A stretch of DNA of 64,000 nt from Myxocyprinus asiaticus (taxonomy: Eukaryota > Chordata > Actinopteri > Cypriniformes > Catostomidae): contig NC_059379.1 in assembly GCF_019703515.2 (NCBI RefSeq), positions 28,362,880 through 28,426,879 on the forward strand, read 5' to 3'. Shown here piece by piece: positions 48,155 to 59,901 of the stretch. The translations under genes and the position numbers were made by a program. The notes below the pieces were generated by a model. That model did no database searches. It was not told where the DNA came from and was given only the letters and a program-made list of their open reading frames with translations. The stretch's first letter is position 1, and the number at the start of each line of letters is the position of its first letter.

Positions 48155-48574
48155 GTTTTTTTTCCTTTTCTCCCCAATTTGGAATGCCCAATTCGCTCTA
48201 GGTCCTCATGGTGATGTAGTGACTCGTCTCAATCCGGGTGGCGGAGGACGAATCTCAGTTGCCTCCGCATCTGAGACAGTCAATCCGCGCATCTTATCAC
48301 ATGGCTTATTACCGCGGAGACCTAGCGTGTTTGGAGACTTCACACTATTCTCCGTGGCATCCACGCACAACTCACCACATGCCCCACTGAGAGCGAGAAC
48401 CACATTATAGCGACCACGAGGAGGTTAACCCAACATGACTCTACCCACCCTAGCAACCAGGCCAATTGGTTGCTTAGGAAGCCTGACTGGAGTCACTCAG
48501 CACGCCCTGGATTCGAACTTGCGACTCCAGGTGTGGTAGTCAATGTCTTTACTTGCTGACCTACCCAGGCCCCC
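48155..48574 (-). mobile_element. tRNA-derived SINE, copy 1
   Basis: On the minus strand the element starts GGGGGCCTGGGTAGGTCAGC and has a B-box-like GTTCGAATCCAGG, followed by a 350-bp body and a 3' end GGGGAGAAAAGG with an A-rich tail. The flanks GACATTTCAAAATC (48141-48154) and GACATTTCACATTC (from 48575) match at 12 of 14 positions, a good target duplication. It inserted into the 3' UTR of the Tc1-like element. Same family as 63422-63857. Confidence 0.85.
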
Positions 48575-49280
48575 GACATTTCACATTCTTAAAATAATGT
48601 AGAGATCCTACTGACCTAAGACAGGCAATGTTTTCTATGATTAAATTTCAGGAAGTGTGAAAAACTGATGATAAATGTATTTGGCTAAGTTGTATGTAAA
48701 CTTCTGACTTCAAATGTAGATAGAAAGAAATAAATTGTCATGGTTTCAGTAAGCCCACAGGTTTGTTTTGTAATTTTCTCTCCCTCATGTTTCGCAGGTG
48801 TGCTCAACTGGCATGATCGGTGTTTCCATGGGAACGTTCATTGTTCTCAAAGCGGCGCCGATCATGCCACTGATTAGCTTGTTGAGCAACACCTGTTCCA
48901 CCCTGATTTCACTCCCTTCATATGCCCTCATGTTTCTCTGTTTCTTTGCCAGATTGTTATACTAAGTTGAGTACTAACCTCGCTCTCCTTGTTTAGTCTT
49001 GTCACTCTGTTGGTTGCCCGCATTGTTTAGGTTGTGGTTTGCATTCCAGTCTTCACTGAGTTCAGCCTGGTAATCCACAAAGGAATTCCGGTCTATGCCC
49101 GCTAGAGTTGGGGTACTCGAGTTTGGACTCGGACTCGAGTCCGAGTTACAATCCAATTTTAATAGACTTGGACTTGTCACAGACTCGGATGCATTTTTAC
49201 TCGGACTCGACTCGGACTCAAGCCTGTGGCACTCAGGATTTTTCTTCCGAGTCCAGCTGAGTCCATGGAATTTGTGATGC

Positions 49281-50458
49281 AATGAATTTTTTTTTATAAA
49301 TAAATAAATAAATAACGAAACAGAAATAAATAAACACATCTCTTTCTGCATGCAGCTGTAGTGCCCCCTGAAGTCGTAGAGGTAGCCAGAATTTGTTTCA
49401 CCGTGTTAAGCAAACACATGCACACACATACGCACACGCACAGTCACACTCATCAGTCAACCAATATGCTTAAATGTTACTACGGAGACAACTGTTTAAC
49501 ATCGATTAACGAGGTGGTTGGCACGATGAAAACATAAAGATAGGTATGTAGCCAATGCACTAGAAACAAGGCAGTTTCGCATGGCACGGGACCTGACAAC
49601 TGGTAAAATCGCACGCACTGTTTGTGCAGCCAAGAAGGTGCTTGCATTGCAGTTTCATCATGGTTAAGAACTTCAAATCAAGAACTTTATTGAGCACCCA
49701 CATCATGACAGTTTACTAAAATAACATTTTGAAATAAAAATTCAGAAAAATAGTTTTAATATTGGTCTATTAAGTCTTTTTAGGCATAATGTATCCACAC
49801 ATGTAGGCTTCTGTAGTCTCTTGTGGTCCACGCAGTGTTGTCAGATTGAAATGGTCCATAATAGCTTGATGAATTAACTGTGTGACTTTTTAAGTAGTCG
49901 AAAAAAATCTTTATTGCTAAAGCAGACAGCAACTCTAAACAGATAAACAGCACCTAATTATTACTGATATACTATTTTCAAATCATACACTATAAAACGT
50001 AATATTCAATGGCGGAGTTTGTGTATGAAGCTACTTTATGTAACGAGTTGAATTTAGTTGGTTATTACATTTTTATTTTAAAGTTTTTATTTTATTTTTA
50101 TCACTGGGTAACTTATGCTTATACTTTTGTTTTTTGCCTATATCTCTGACACTTTTGAAGGACAAATCTGTTAAATTTAATACTCAATATTATTATTTTT
50201 TTATGTTTTTGCAATTATAGAAGACCTGAAATTCTTTGGTTGGTATTTAAAGATTTTATAATGATTGTAGATGAACATGGCTGCCGCTAAAGCAAATATC
50301 AAATTTTTTTTTTATCTTAGGTGTCAGCTGCTGCTAGATGCACACGGACGCAACAGGGTAGGGCTGCACCAGCTGTGCGTAAGGTCTCATGTAAGTTGGG
50401 ACGTAAGGTTCACACTAAGGGCTTTGTAACTACTAGTTAGATTGTAACTAAGTAGTAA
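49281..50458. other. Non-coding interior of the hAT-like element, left part
   Basis: A/T-rich sequence without recognisable coding potential. It includes an (AAAT)n tract at about 49296-49330. The minus-strand frame at 48974-49351 merely reads the ACTCG repeats as Ser/Glu-rich peptide. Confidence 0.5.
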
Positions 50459-53280
50459 TACACTTTATTTGTCCCTTCACAGGGCAATTTCTGCAGCATC
50501 AACAATAAAATACAAAAAACTAACATAACACAAAATATCACAAACATGCATGAACCATAAAAACCCAGGTATTTACGTACTTCCATTTTCCTCATAACTT
50601 TAGGATGTCAGGAAAAAAAAAAAAAAAAAAAAAAATTTAATAAACACTTGTCCTTTAATAAACCTAATCCTTATGCTTCAAGTAAGTATTTACAATCAAA
50701 ATTGCATTTGACACAAAAGATCTTGAAGCTCTAACAGTCCTCCACTTGGGGACTCTATATCATCTTCCTGAAGGGAGGAGTTCAAATTCTGAATACAAGG
50801 TGTGAGATGTATCATTTAAAATTGCCAACGACTTTCTAAGAACATTTTTCTCACACAGAGCAGACAGACTTAACTGTACGGAGCCTGTAATTTTTGAACC
50901 AAGGTTAACAACTCTCTGCAATTGTGATCTGCTTTTGACACGTAATCCATAAAACCAACAGATCATAGCAAAGGTTAAAACTGATTCAGTAAAAGATCTG
51001 TAAATCATGATCAGTATGGATTTGTCTACATCAAAAGACTTAAGCTTCCTCAGTATATATAACCGTTTATGAGCTGTTGATACAACAAAATTTGTATTTT
51101 CCACCCAGTTTAACTTATCATCTATAACTGTACCAAGATAATTATATGTGCTAACCTTCTATACTAATTTACCAGCAATAACCAAATTAGCCGTAACATC
51201 AACAGAGTTATTTAAATCTATCATCATCAGTTCTACCTATATCTACATGCTTATATATAAAATTTAAAAGTGTCAAAGTGGCATCCTCCACACTCCTATT
51301 TCTCCTATAGGCAAATTGTAATGGATCCATTAACTTGTTCGTGTACTTTATAATCCAAGGTTTAATAGTTCTCTCAAAGCACTTCATTAATAATGATGTC
51401 AGAGAAATTGGTCTAAAATCTGTCATATGTCTGCTATTTGGCTTTTTGGGAATGGGTACAATGATAGATTTTTTCCACACAGCTGGTACTTTCAGTGAGG
51501 TTTGAAAAATAAAATGACTGATTTCACAGAGCTGATGAGCACAACTTTTTAAAACTCTCCCACTTACTTTATCAGGCCCAGGACTTGTATTTTGTTGGGT
51601 GGTTTGCAAAGCCTTCAAAACTGAGGCTTTAACAATCTGAAAATATTCCTCTGTTTTTAAACTAAAATAAAAATCGTTGCACTTATTTTGATCATATGTA
51701 TCAAATCACCTGAAGAAGTCCTTGAATTCATTTGTTATATCTGTACTCTCAAAGACTGTACTGAATTTACTTTTGTTGGTTCTTTACTATTTACCCCCAC
51801 CATAACTTTTATCCCTTTCCAAGCCAACTGAATATTTCCCCTAATAAACCTCTCCTCTACTATTGTCCTATATTTCATTTTTGCCCTTCTAATTTCTCGT
51901 TTCACCTCCTTATTTACCTGCTGCTTTTCTAAAGCTGTATCTTGATAAAAAACCTGTTTCTTCTTATTTAAAACATATTTTAGTGATTTTGTCACCCATG
52001 GCTTATTGTTTGGATACATTTTTACATTCTTTTTTTATATCACTGACTCTTTACAAAAGTGGATGTAAGAGATAACTACATCAGTCAACTCATCATTATC
52101 TGAACAACAGCTTTTAAACAAGTCCCATTCGGTGCAATCAAAACAGCCTTGTAGCTGTAAAATATTTTCATCAGTCCATTTTTGAACCGACCTAATGACT
52201 GGTCTCTCTCTCTCTGCAGCACTGATTTATAACATGGTTGCAAGGAGACTGCATTATGATCCACACGTCCAATAGGGGGTCGGGGAAAGGATCTGTACGC
52301 ATCTGGGATTGACCCATAACATAAATCCAATGTTCTTTGATGTCGAGTAGCACAGTCTTTGTACTGCTGAAAATTTAAAACTCCCTCCAATGAACACTTG
52401 TTAAAATCACCCATGACAAAATGAGGAGCGTCAGGTGAACGTGATTGATACCGATGCACCACTTGACTGATGATATCCATTGCTTTCTGAACATCAGACT
52501 TCGGATGTATATATACTATAGAAATAAATAGTTGTTGAAATTCTCTTGGCAGATAAAAGGGTCGGATGGATACAGTCAACAGTTCTATATCTGAGGAACA
52601 TACTTCCTCACACACAATTATTGTCTTTGCCCATCGAATGTTCACATACAAACAGACACCTCCTCCTTGAGACTTCCCCGTGACTGAAAGGTCACGGTCC
52701 AGCCGTAGAGGCGCCCAAAACCATCCAAAGACAGCTCTGCATCACAATCCTTCCCGTTTAACCAAGTCTCTGTGAGAGCAATAAGACAAGCTTCTCTGTA
52801 CTCCCTCAAACAGTGCACATTTGCTTGAAATTCATTTGTTTTTGACCGTAGAGATTGCACGTTTGCGAGAATTATACTGGGCAATGGGATCTGCTTGAAC
52901 CCCAACTTTTTTAACTTAAGTCGAATTCCACCACGTCTTCCTCTCTTTCTCGGCCTTGTATTAAAATTTGGATTTTCATACCTTGTACTTTCTTGAAGAT
53001 CAGTACTACAATTAACCTCAGTCCTTGGATAATTCTCACGCAATTGAAGCAGAAATTCCCGGCTGTATTGTAGCGTTGAGTAGCGTGGAGATTCCTGAAC
53101 ACTCCAAACAGCCCAGAAAAATGTCCAAAGCATCAAAAACAAAAACCAGTCCATAGTAATCCAGTAAGTGCGACGTAATATTAAGAAAAGGGAGAAAAAT
53201 ACCTCGGGTATCAGACATAAAAGAAAATATAAAAAAAAAAAAACAGAACAAACAATTCCAAACAAACGAACACACGAAGC
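50459..53280 (-). mobile_element. APE-type LINE, internally deleted
   Basis: On the minus strand the 3' end reads GCCCTGTGAAGGGACAAATA followed by AAGTGTATTACT, a typical L2-like 3' terminus. The ORF2 remnant covers an N-terminal leader, the endonuclease, the linker and the first and last thirds of the reverse transcriptase. It is a different family from the LINE at 37.6-42.1 kb but of the same Jockey/L2-type group. No clear target duplication was found; the flanks GTAACTAAGTAGTA and CTTAGTTAGTAGG are only loosely similar. Confidence 0.85.
50760..53265 (-). pseudogene. LINE endonuclease-reverse transcriptase (degenerate)
   Basis: Segments in order on the minus strand: a hydrophobic and basic leader (53265-52880) ending RPRKRGRRGGIR; the endonuclease start LPSIILANVQSLRSK and CLIALTETWLNG; after a frame change near 52650, ISIVYIHPKSD, FVMGDFNK and IGRVDHNAV, so the catalytic blocks remain; the linker with YPNNKPWVTKSLK (52019-51735); the RT N-terminus with SPGPDKVSGRVL, IVPIPK, FRPISLTS and PLQFAYRRNRSVEDA (51618-51208); then a jump to the thumb region with STAHKRLYILRKLK through FELLPSGR (51104-50760). 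RT motifs A to C, including the YADD box, are deleted. Frame changes separate the segments. Confidence 0.85.
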
Positions 53281-53415
53281 ACAGTGCTGCCGGTCGCTAC
53301 AAGAGCAGTGCCCCTCTAATGGCTAAGTCAGTACTTCATTTGGTTGCACTACCTGTTCTTAAGGCAAGACTTAGTTAGTAGGTCGTAAACTCTCTGTAAA
53401 GTAACACGTAGTGTA
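53281..53415. other. Short hAT-like interior between LINE and unclassified repeat
   Basis: About 130 bp of non-coding sequence that may include the LINE 5' end and the hAT target flank. No features. Confidence 0.4.
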
Positions 53416-55499
53416 GGGCTTTACTGGTTGTTTAGATCAGTGTTACTATCAGAAATAATTGGTAATTATTTCTTTAGTTATTAATTAACATTTAAATTAA
53501 ATAATAGAATCTAACTCATTAAAACCTCATATGGGGCTCCAGTAAATGTAGTGCGCTACATTTAGGAGCGGGTTTGGTTATTAGCAATAATGAATAATTA
53601 TCAAAAATAATTAATCATTATTAAAATCAATAGAACATTGATGAGAATCAATGTTAGCATTTTAAATCCTTTAAATCAACAATTATCAAAGATAATCATT
53701 AATTGTTAACATCGATTAAACATTGATTAAAATTAACACTAGCTTATTGATCCTTCAAATTCAACAATCATCAAAGATAATTATCAATTATCAAAAATCA
53801 ATAGAATATTAATAAGGATCAATATTGCAGGGGCACCACCCTGGAATCAGGGACTAATAACCAGATAGTATAACAGTCTCAATATTAGATTGTTCTCTTA
53901 GGAAAATCGACATCCGAATATCGATTTTCGAAAAGAAACAATGAATGAAGGCTTGAATCCGAGCACTGACATCCCATCAGCACTGGACACAGGTGTATGC
54001 AAAACAAACCAAAACACTTCTCTTTGAAATATAACAAAGTTTATTTATGCAGTAATATCAATTAATAATTAATACAATGCAGTCAATAAACTTCTGACTT
54101 ACAACTACAAACTAAACAGTGATATGATTAGATATGGTAACCAAAATAATCCTATAACACACGAGGGTGTGTGTGTGAGAGAGAGAGTGTGTGTGTGTGT
54201 GTGTGTGTAAGGAGGGACGTGCACAAAATGGCGGAGGTGACTCTAATGGAGAGTATGTCACGTGAGACTTCCGGCCAGAGAATATGGCCGCGAATGTGGG
54301 CGGAGAGAAACCAGTCAATGGCATCTGCCAGTTTACCGCGTGTATCCGCCTGTACAATAGCTTAGGGACAAAGCTGAGCCTTATCACGAAGCTATCTATT
54401 AGCCAAAAATGTGTGCGAGAATGTTTGTGAGGGGTCGCGCGTGTGTGTGTGTGGTTAGTACGAGAGAGAGAGAGAATAAAGTGACGGCCCGAAAGCCGGT
54501 TTCGCGATCGTAGGAGAGAAAGCAGCTGTTAGTTTATCGCTCAGAGACGCGGTAGACGGCTCGTAAACTGTCCCGCGGTCTTTGGTTCTTTAATGGATAA
54601 ACTCAGTTTGCCAGTCTCACAACAGTGAATACACAACAGTCCAATGTGGTTGGACTACAACACAGCAGATCTCATTCGTGATAAGTCATTACAGTAATAG
54701 CTTGAGTATTATTATTAGCAATGAGCGGACTCAGTGGTCCTGTACAAGCAATAACCTTGATACACAAGAATAACACACTATAATATTCTATCTCTGCCCA
54801 GACGTAAACCTCTTACTTGAATCGCATGAGGACGTAGAATGTGTGTTCATCCGTCCTTTAACTCCGACTCAGTTCCTCGAGGCTCGGGTGATGACGGGAG
54901 GCCGTTCCTCACTCTGTCGGTAGGCGGTACAGCTGCTGATTCTCCGCGGTCTGGCGGAGAAATCAGCGACGTCGACTTGATTGAAGATGGAAGAGAAATC
55001 TTTTATCTCTTCACTTCTGCAGGCAAACGGATGAAGATGCAGATTGTTCAGAGGTCTCCTTCGGATCCGTTAAGAGTGTTCGGTGGAACACAGAGTAATT
55101 TCAACTCGTCCAGCGAGATGGAGATTGTATGGCCACAGTTTCAATTCGGACGTTACTTCATTGTGCCACAAGGCTACACCTGAGAGCAGCGATGAACTGC
55201 GTCTACACATGGAGCAAAGTTGCTGGAAGCAAATCCCGGAAGCATCTCAGAGTTATTTCTACTCCTGATGACGTCATGATTGAGGGCTGTTCTGTTGTGT
55301 GCCTCATCCAATAGGAGTTGAGAGTTCGATCCTTTAGTGAGCAAGGCTTCATGGGATTTGTAATCTGTTTTGACTCCCTTTGTTTGATTTTGGCATGGTT
55401 TTTATCAGTAATATTTATGACTTTGTATGTGGGTCTGATTTAGGTTTTACGACTGTGTTAGGCCTGCCTTTGTCTTCTATCTGAATACATGAGGCCCAA
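53416..55499. mobile_element. Unclassified interspersed repeat, copy 2
   Basis: Starts GGGCTTTACTGGTTGTTTAG and ends GAATACATGAGGCCCAA like the copy at 11172-13026. At 2084 bp it is about 230 bp longer, mainly through an insertion at 54215-54430 that copy 1 lacks. Shared landmarks in order: ATGGGGCTCCAGTAAATGTA, GGCACCACCCTGGAAT, CCGAGCACTGACATCCC, ACAAACTAAACAGTGATATG, a (TG)n/(GA)n tract, CTATCTCTGCCCAGACGTAA, TCAGAGGTCTCCTTCGGATC-like sequence, and TCATCCAATAGGAGTTGAG. No transposase, reverse transcriptase or LTR pair was recognised. It inserted into the hAT-like element. Confidence 0.8.
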
Positions 55500-56750
55500 T
55501 AGTAGTCACATAATATGACGCTTCAATTTGTACACAGAAGTGTTAAAAAGCCGTGAATTTCAATTTGATCTTGTTACGGTTGATGTTCAAACCTTGTTTA
55601 CTCACATAACTGTCAGCTGTAATAAATTATATCCCCACTGAAATACGATACGTAATAAAAGTAGTTTTGAGAATTGATAAATAGTATATTTGCCCTGTGT
55701 AAATAACAATATATAGGAACTGTATCTAACATAAATAAGGGGTGATAAATAAATACTAATACAACAGACTGGAAAAATAGATATTTATTCATTTTAATAT
55801 CCTATATATATTTTGAATGTGTTGAAACTTGACACTGGGCGACGCACCCTGAAAACTGCACTGTTAGATCGGTTTCATGCTGAGGAGCCACTTATAAGTA
55901 AGTTTTTTCTCTCTCGTAAATCTAAAGGAGTGTACATGTCATAAAATATCAGTCTTTTTTATTCCAACTGTTACTCCTGGTCGGAGGCTTCCGTCAGAGA
56001 CTGACTGGGAAGAGAAATCGGCCCGGGATTTACATAGAAACTGGCGCAAAAGTTGTGGTCGCTGTCCTTTTCTGCATATCGCGGCACCGTTTTGTGGCCC
56101 GTTCTGCATAACGCGGCAGCCCATTTCAGCTTATCACGGCACATTCAGCCCTGTTTCACGGCCGGCCCTTTGGGAAAAGTCCCGGTTCTCCCGATGGCCA
56201 GTCCGCCCCTGGCTTCCGTAAATATTTAGTTTATACGTAGGGTTGCTTTCTACCAAAGTTTAATGGTGCAACGCTCATATATTTAGTAGTGCGTAAATTG
56301 TGACTTAGTGCACAACTTTTCCTACAAAAAGCTTTTCCAGTGTTTTTGGATGTTTTTGCAGTCAAATTGTAAGATGCAACTTCTCAGCGAGTGCTAATTA
56401 CTACAGTGTTGACTCATTTGTATGTGTTTTCCCAAACCAGTCGGCAGATAGAGACTCAGAATGAAATCTCATTATAGACTATTATTTCTTTAGATAGAGA
56501 TAATTTTAGATAAAACTAAACTAAATTGAAAGGACACATTGAAAATGTAGTAGAAATATAGAATGTAAAATTCGAAACAATAATAACCCAGGCTGTAATG
56601 ACTCACACAAGTTTCACTTACTTTAGTCTCTGTTTGTTTTTGTCTAGTTTTTGTTACATTTATATATTGACAAATTGTTTTTCTTAGTTGTGAAGGTTAA
56701 AATAAGCTTAAAATATTGATGTTGAGTTTACGGTTACAATTTTCAGACTA
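55500..56750. other. Non-coding interior of the hAT-like element, right part
   Basis: A/T-rich sequence with no recognised coding region, running to the right ACTCG-rich subterminal zone. A patch at 55990-56210 is less A/T-rich and reads GCATATCGCGGCACC and similar, but I recognise nothing in it. Confidence 0.45.
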
Positions 56751-57103
56751 ATTCGGACTCGATTCATGTAATGGACTCGGTCTTGAGTCCGACTCGGCCC
56801 CTTAGGGAGTCGGACTTGACTCGGATTCGACTAAGGTGAACTCAAACCCAACACTAATGCCCGTGTGCCGGGGATCTACACTTCTGCTGTTGCTTGCATT
56901 GTCCACTGGACATCTCTCTCATTGCTTAGCTCCTACGGAGGATTCTGCCAAGTTTCTCCTGACTTCCACGACGCACACACACCACTGACAAACACACAGC
57001 TCTCTACTCTGTGCGGTGGCGCATTATTGACTTTGTTAATAAATAGGAAACTGTTACCTCTGCTCCTGGGTCATTCTGTCCAGCACCTACACATTACAGA
57101 AAT

Positions 57104-57135
57104 AGACAGACAGACAGACAGACAGATAGATAGAT
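57104..57135. repeat. (GACA)n(GATA)n microsatellite, right part
   Basis: Five to six GACA units then three GATA units, in line with the arrays at 46844-47042. It is the far side of the microsatellite in which the nested elements sit. Confidence 0.9.
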
Positions 57136-58463
57136 TCCTGTAGACAGATCTCGATTAATACCTATTCATAAAAGCTGCATACACAATAACATGTAAAAGA
57201 ATTAGAAAAATGCTGTTTAAAATAGTTTTAGAGTTAAGCGTCACACCACAGTACATGATAACTTTCAAAATGTATTTCATGTCAACTACCCATTTATTTG
57301 CTATTAGCACCATGCAAAGAAATAGATTCAGGCAACAGATACAGTGGAGTAGCATTTGCCTGTCCACTGGAAAACTTTGGATGGACTGCCTGCAGAGACA
57401 GTGGGTGGAAAAACAGCCTGCGGCTCTGCTGTGCAAAAGGTCACTTCTAATACTACTGTAAAAGAATTCCCGCGTTCCCTGAGTGTTTCCATGTCATGTT
57501 AGAGCAGAGGATTGGGTAATTTATGGGCAAATTAGTGTCCGCCTGGCATCCTAACAAATTTAGTTCAAAGGCAAGCATGGGTGATTTTTGATGCACAATC
57601 TATAAACTGCTCATTTGGATTTCCCTTTGGCGTCAGCCGACAGAGGAGCTGTCAGTGTGAGCTGTCAGCACATGGATCATAATTGGACCCCGTTCAGTGT
57701 ATATGGAGGATTCAGCCATGGGTCTCATTGTAAAAATGGTCACACCACATGTTAAATTAAACAGTCTCTTCAGAGGATTTATGATGGCTGCAGATATCAC
57801 AAAAAAAAAAAAAAAAAAGAAAAAAGAACGAAATAAAATATTTTTATAATAATTGTATGTAAAAATAGTGTATATCTTTTTTAAGTCACATAATTTTCAT
57901 GAGATCAGGCTGGCGAACGCACATCTGCCATTGGTCGGACAAAAAGATAGGTCATTGGTTGAGTCAGTGTTGCTCTGTCAAGCTGGCTGGGATGCACGAA
58001 CAGACAAAGCAATGTTTTGTTAGTACTACAGTGTTTACACTTTTCAGGGGAATCAACCCACTAGTGGCTTACTTATAGTTGTCTCTGCATATTTAACTGG
58101 GATATGAAAAAGTATTTTGAAATGCACAAACAAATGCACTTCATCTTTAATATTCAGAGATATTAATATTTGTGGTTTCCAAAACTTTTCTACAATGCCA
58201 GTGTTTTTAGACTGAAACAGGGCAAATTATTAAGCCATTTCTAACCTATTTTACATGAGCTCTCCTTCAAATCCTGTCTTACAATGGATTTGTCAGGTGG
58301 GATTTTTGTTTACTCTCCAAATTCACTGGTGTTTCTGTCGGATGTCACAGAAATGCTTTTGATTTGAATTGTATTATATTAATGCATTTTGAAGCCCCCT
58401 CAAGGCAGCTAAATTGCAAAATGTTGATAACATTTGATGTATAGCTGTAAAACTGATTTCCCC
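57136..58463. other. Intronic/non-coding sequence
   Basis: No gene supported. An A-rich run lies at 57800-57830. The open frames at 57155-57461 overlap on both strands and lack any supporting context. Confidence 0.5.
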
Positions 58464-58468
58464 AGCAT

Positions 58469-58890
58469 TGTAACGATGCTGGCAGCAGTGACAGGCAGAC
58501 GATGAAGACGTGAAGTAAAGATGAACCCAAGTGCAGTTTATTTACATAAGTGATATCCAATAACCCTAACTATAAACATGAACTAAACAAAACATAAACA
58601 TGAACTTGACTTAACTTTGACTTGACTTGACTTGACTTGACTTAACATGACAACGTTACTAAACATAATACCTGACAAAGGACAATGGAAAACATGAGGG
58701 CTTAAATACATGGACAAGTGGTAAAACAATGACGAGGAACCAATGAACAGACAGAAATGATAACAAGATAACAAGACAATGAACCAATGAAAACAAGACA
58801 CATGAATATGGAGGGAAACAGGAATCACATGACTAGGGAACACATGACATGAAACAGGAACTAAACTTTCAAAATAAAATAAACATGACA
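58469..58890 (-). repeat. 3' LTR of the gag-only element
   Basis: TGTAACGATGCTGGCAGCAG...AAACATGACA. It contains a (GACTT)n tract (ACTTGACTTGACTTGACTTG) at about 58618-58642. Two small indels and about 15 substitutions separate it from the other LTR. Confidence 0.9.
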
Positions 58891-58914
58891 TATCCCCCCC
58901 CCCCAACCCCCCCA

Positions 58915-59709
58915 CTAGGGGCGGCTACCGATGCCCCAAAACATGGACAAACACATTAAACATGACATAATTTCCAAAGTTCTGTAGGGAGCTGGGGGGG
59001 GGGTCTTGAGGCGTGGCTTGGAATGGCATGGCGTGGGGCGTGGCCTGGCGAGACAGGGCGTGGGGCATGGGACCAGGGCAGAATCAATGGAAGGTGGGGC
59101 CCTGAGAGGCTCGAGGGGTGGAGCCGTGGAAGGTGGGGCTGTGAGAGACTTGAGGGGTGGAGCCATGGAAAGCAGAGCCGTGAGAGACTTGAAGGGCGAC
59201 ACCAGGGAACTTGGTACCCAGAGAGTAACCGAAGACTCGAAGGGCCAGAGTGGAGCCGGAGGCAGGGAGGACCAAGGCGGCTCTGGATGCTCGGAGGAGC
59301 AAGGTGGAGCTGGGGGATCAGAAAACTGAGGCGGAGCCGGTGGGACTGAGGACCAAAGTGGAGCTGTAGGGAAGGAGGTCCCCGGTGGAGCTGACGGATC
59401 GGAGGGACGAGGCGTAGCCAGAGGATCAGAGAGCCAAGGTGGAGTCAGGTGACTGACTGACCAAGGCAGAGCTGGAGGGATGAGGGACCCCGGTAAAGCC
59501 AACAGGCTGAAGGACCGCAGTGGAGACGAAGGAATGTAGAGCCGAGGTGATGTCGAGGGATTGACAGGCCAAGGCGGAGTCCAGGGCTCGGAAGGTCCAG
59601 GCGGGGTCGGAGTGTCGAAAGTTCCCCTTGCCTGATCATGAGGAAGCGTCCATTGGGTGGGTACAAGGGCGGGAACCATCTCCAGGTCCAACTGCTCAGA
59701 TGTGGCCAT
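58915..59709 (-). CDS. Proline-rich retroelement frame of unknown function
   Basis: An open frame of 264 codons starting MATSEQLDLEMVPALVP. It is composed of degenerate repeats rich in Pro, Ser and Ala (PPAPPQFSDPPAPP, PSLVSPFKSL). It ends immediately before the polypurine tract, at GIGSRP. I recognise no enzyme or zinc-knuckle motif. The composition fits a low-complexity linker of a gag-type protein or a neutral repeat expansion. It lies in a different frame from the gag-like fragment upstream, so whether it was ever translated is unclear. Opposite-strand frames are shadows. Confidence 0.35.
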   Translation of the reverse strand: MATSEQLDLEMVPALVPTQWTLPHDQARGTFDTPTPPGPSEPWTPPWPVNPSTSPRLYIPSSPLRSFSLLALPGSLIPPALPWSVSHLTPPWLSDPLATPRPSDPSAPPGTSFPTAPLWSSVPPAPPQFSDPPAPPCSSEHPEPPWSSLPPAPLWPFESSVTLWVPSSLVSPFKSLTALLSMAPPLKSLTAPPSTAPPLEPLRAPPSIDSALVPCPTPCLARPRPTPCHSKPRLKTPPPAPYRTLEIMSCLMCLSMFWGIGSRP

Positions 59710-59901
59710 GACATGGCGTGGAGCAGACTCAGGCGTGGCTATGATGTGGCATGGAGCAGGCTGAGGCGTGGCTGTGACGTGGCATGGAGCAGGCTAAGGC
59801 ATTGCTGTGACATGGCATGGAGCAGGCTGAGGCATTGCTGTGACATGGCATGGAGCAGGCTGAGGCGTTGCTGTGACATGGCATGGAGCAGACTAAGGAT
59901 C
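59704..59901 (-). repeat. 33-bp tandem repeat, six units
   Basis: Six tandem copies of a 33-bp unit (core GACATGGCATGGAGCAGGCT) encode an 11-residue repeat on the minus strand (LSLLHAMSQQC type). Units differ by a few substitutions. Because 33 is a multiple of three, copy number can change without breaking the frame. Confidence 0.9.

Larger units (their letters stand above)
49103..56856. mobile_element. hAT-like transposon with ACTCG-rich subterminal repeats
   Basis: The ends TAGAGTTGGGGTACTCGAGT and, reverse complemented, TAGTGTTGGGTTTGAGTTCA share TAG-N-GTTGGG. The flanks ATGCCCGC (49095-49102) and ATGCCCGT (56857-56864) match at 7 of 8, the hAT target duplication length. The first 180 bp and last 100 bp are packed with GGACTCGGACTCGAGTCC-type motifs in both orientations. 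The interior is interrupted by a LINE and the unclassified repeat; the remaining 2.8 kb has no transposase frame that I can recognise, so this is a non-autonomous copy or an old remnant. Confidence 0.85.
48736..57098 (+). mobile_element. Solo LTR split by a hAT-like element
   Basis: The LTR starts TGTCATGGTTTCAG at 48736 and ends ACACATTACA at 57098. Flanks TAAAT (48731-48735) and GAAAT (57099-57103) match at 4 of 5. Removing the inserted hAT block and its target duplication leaves about 600 bp, a normal LTR length. An AATAAA signal at 57038-57043 lies about 55 bp before the end and sets the plus orientation. There is no internal retroelement sequence on either side, so it is a solo LTR. It begins only 17 bp after the Tc1 element's TA. 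Confidence 0.75.

Noticed and set aside
48974..49351. 125-codon Ser/Asp-rich minus-strand frame
   Set aside because: Reads ACTCG subterminal repeats and a microsatellite; no gene support.
50395..53410. Target-site duplication for the LINE in the hAT-like element
   Set aside because: GTAACTAAGTAGTA and CTTAGTTAGTAGG are only loosely similar; not convincing.
59006..59349. Two overlapping plus-strand Gly-rich frames
   Set aside because: Complement of the proline-rich minus-strand repeat region of the LTR element.
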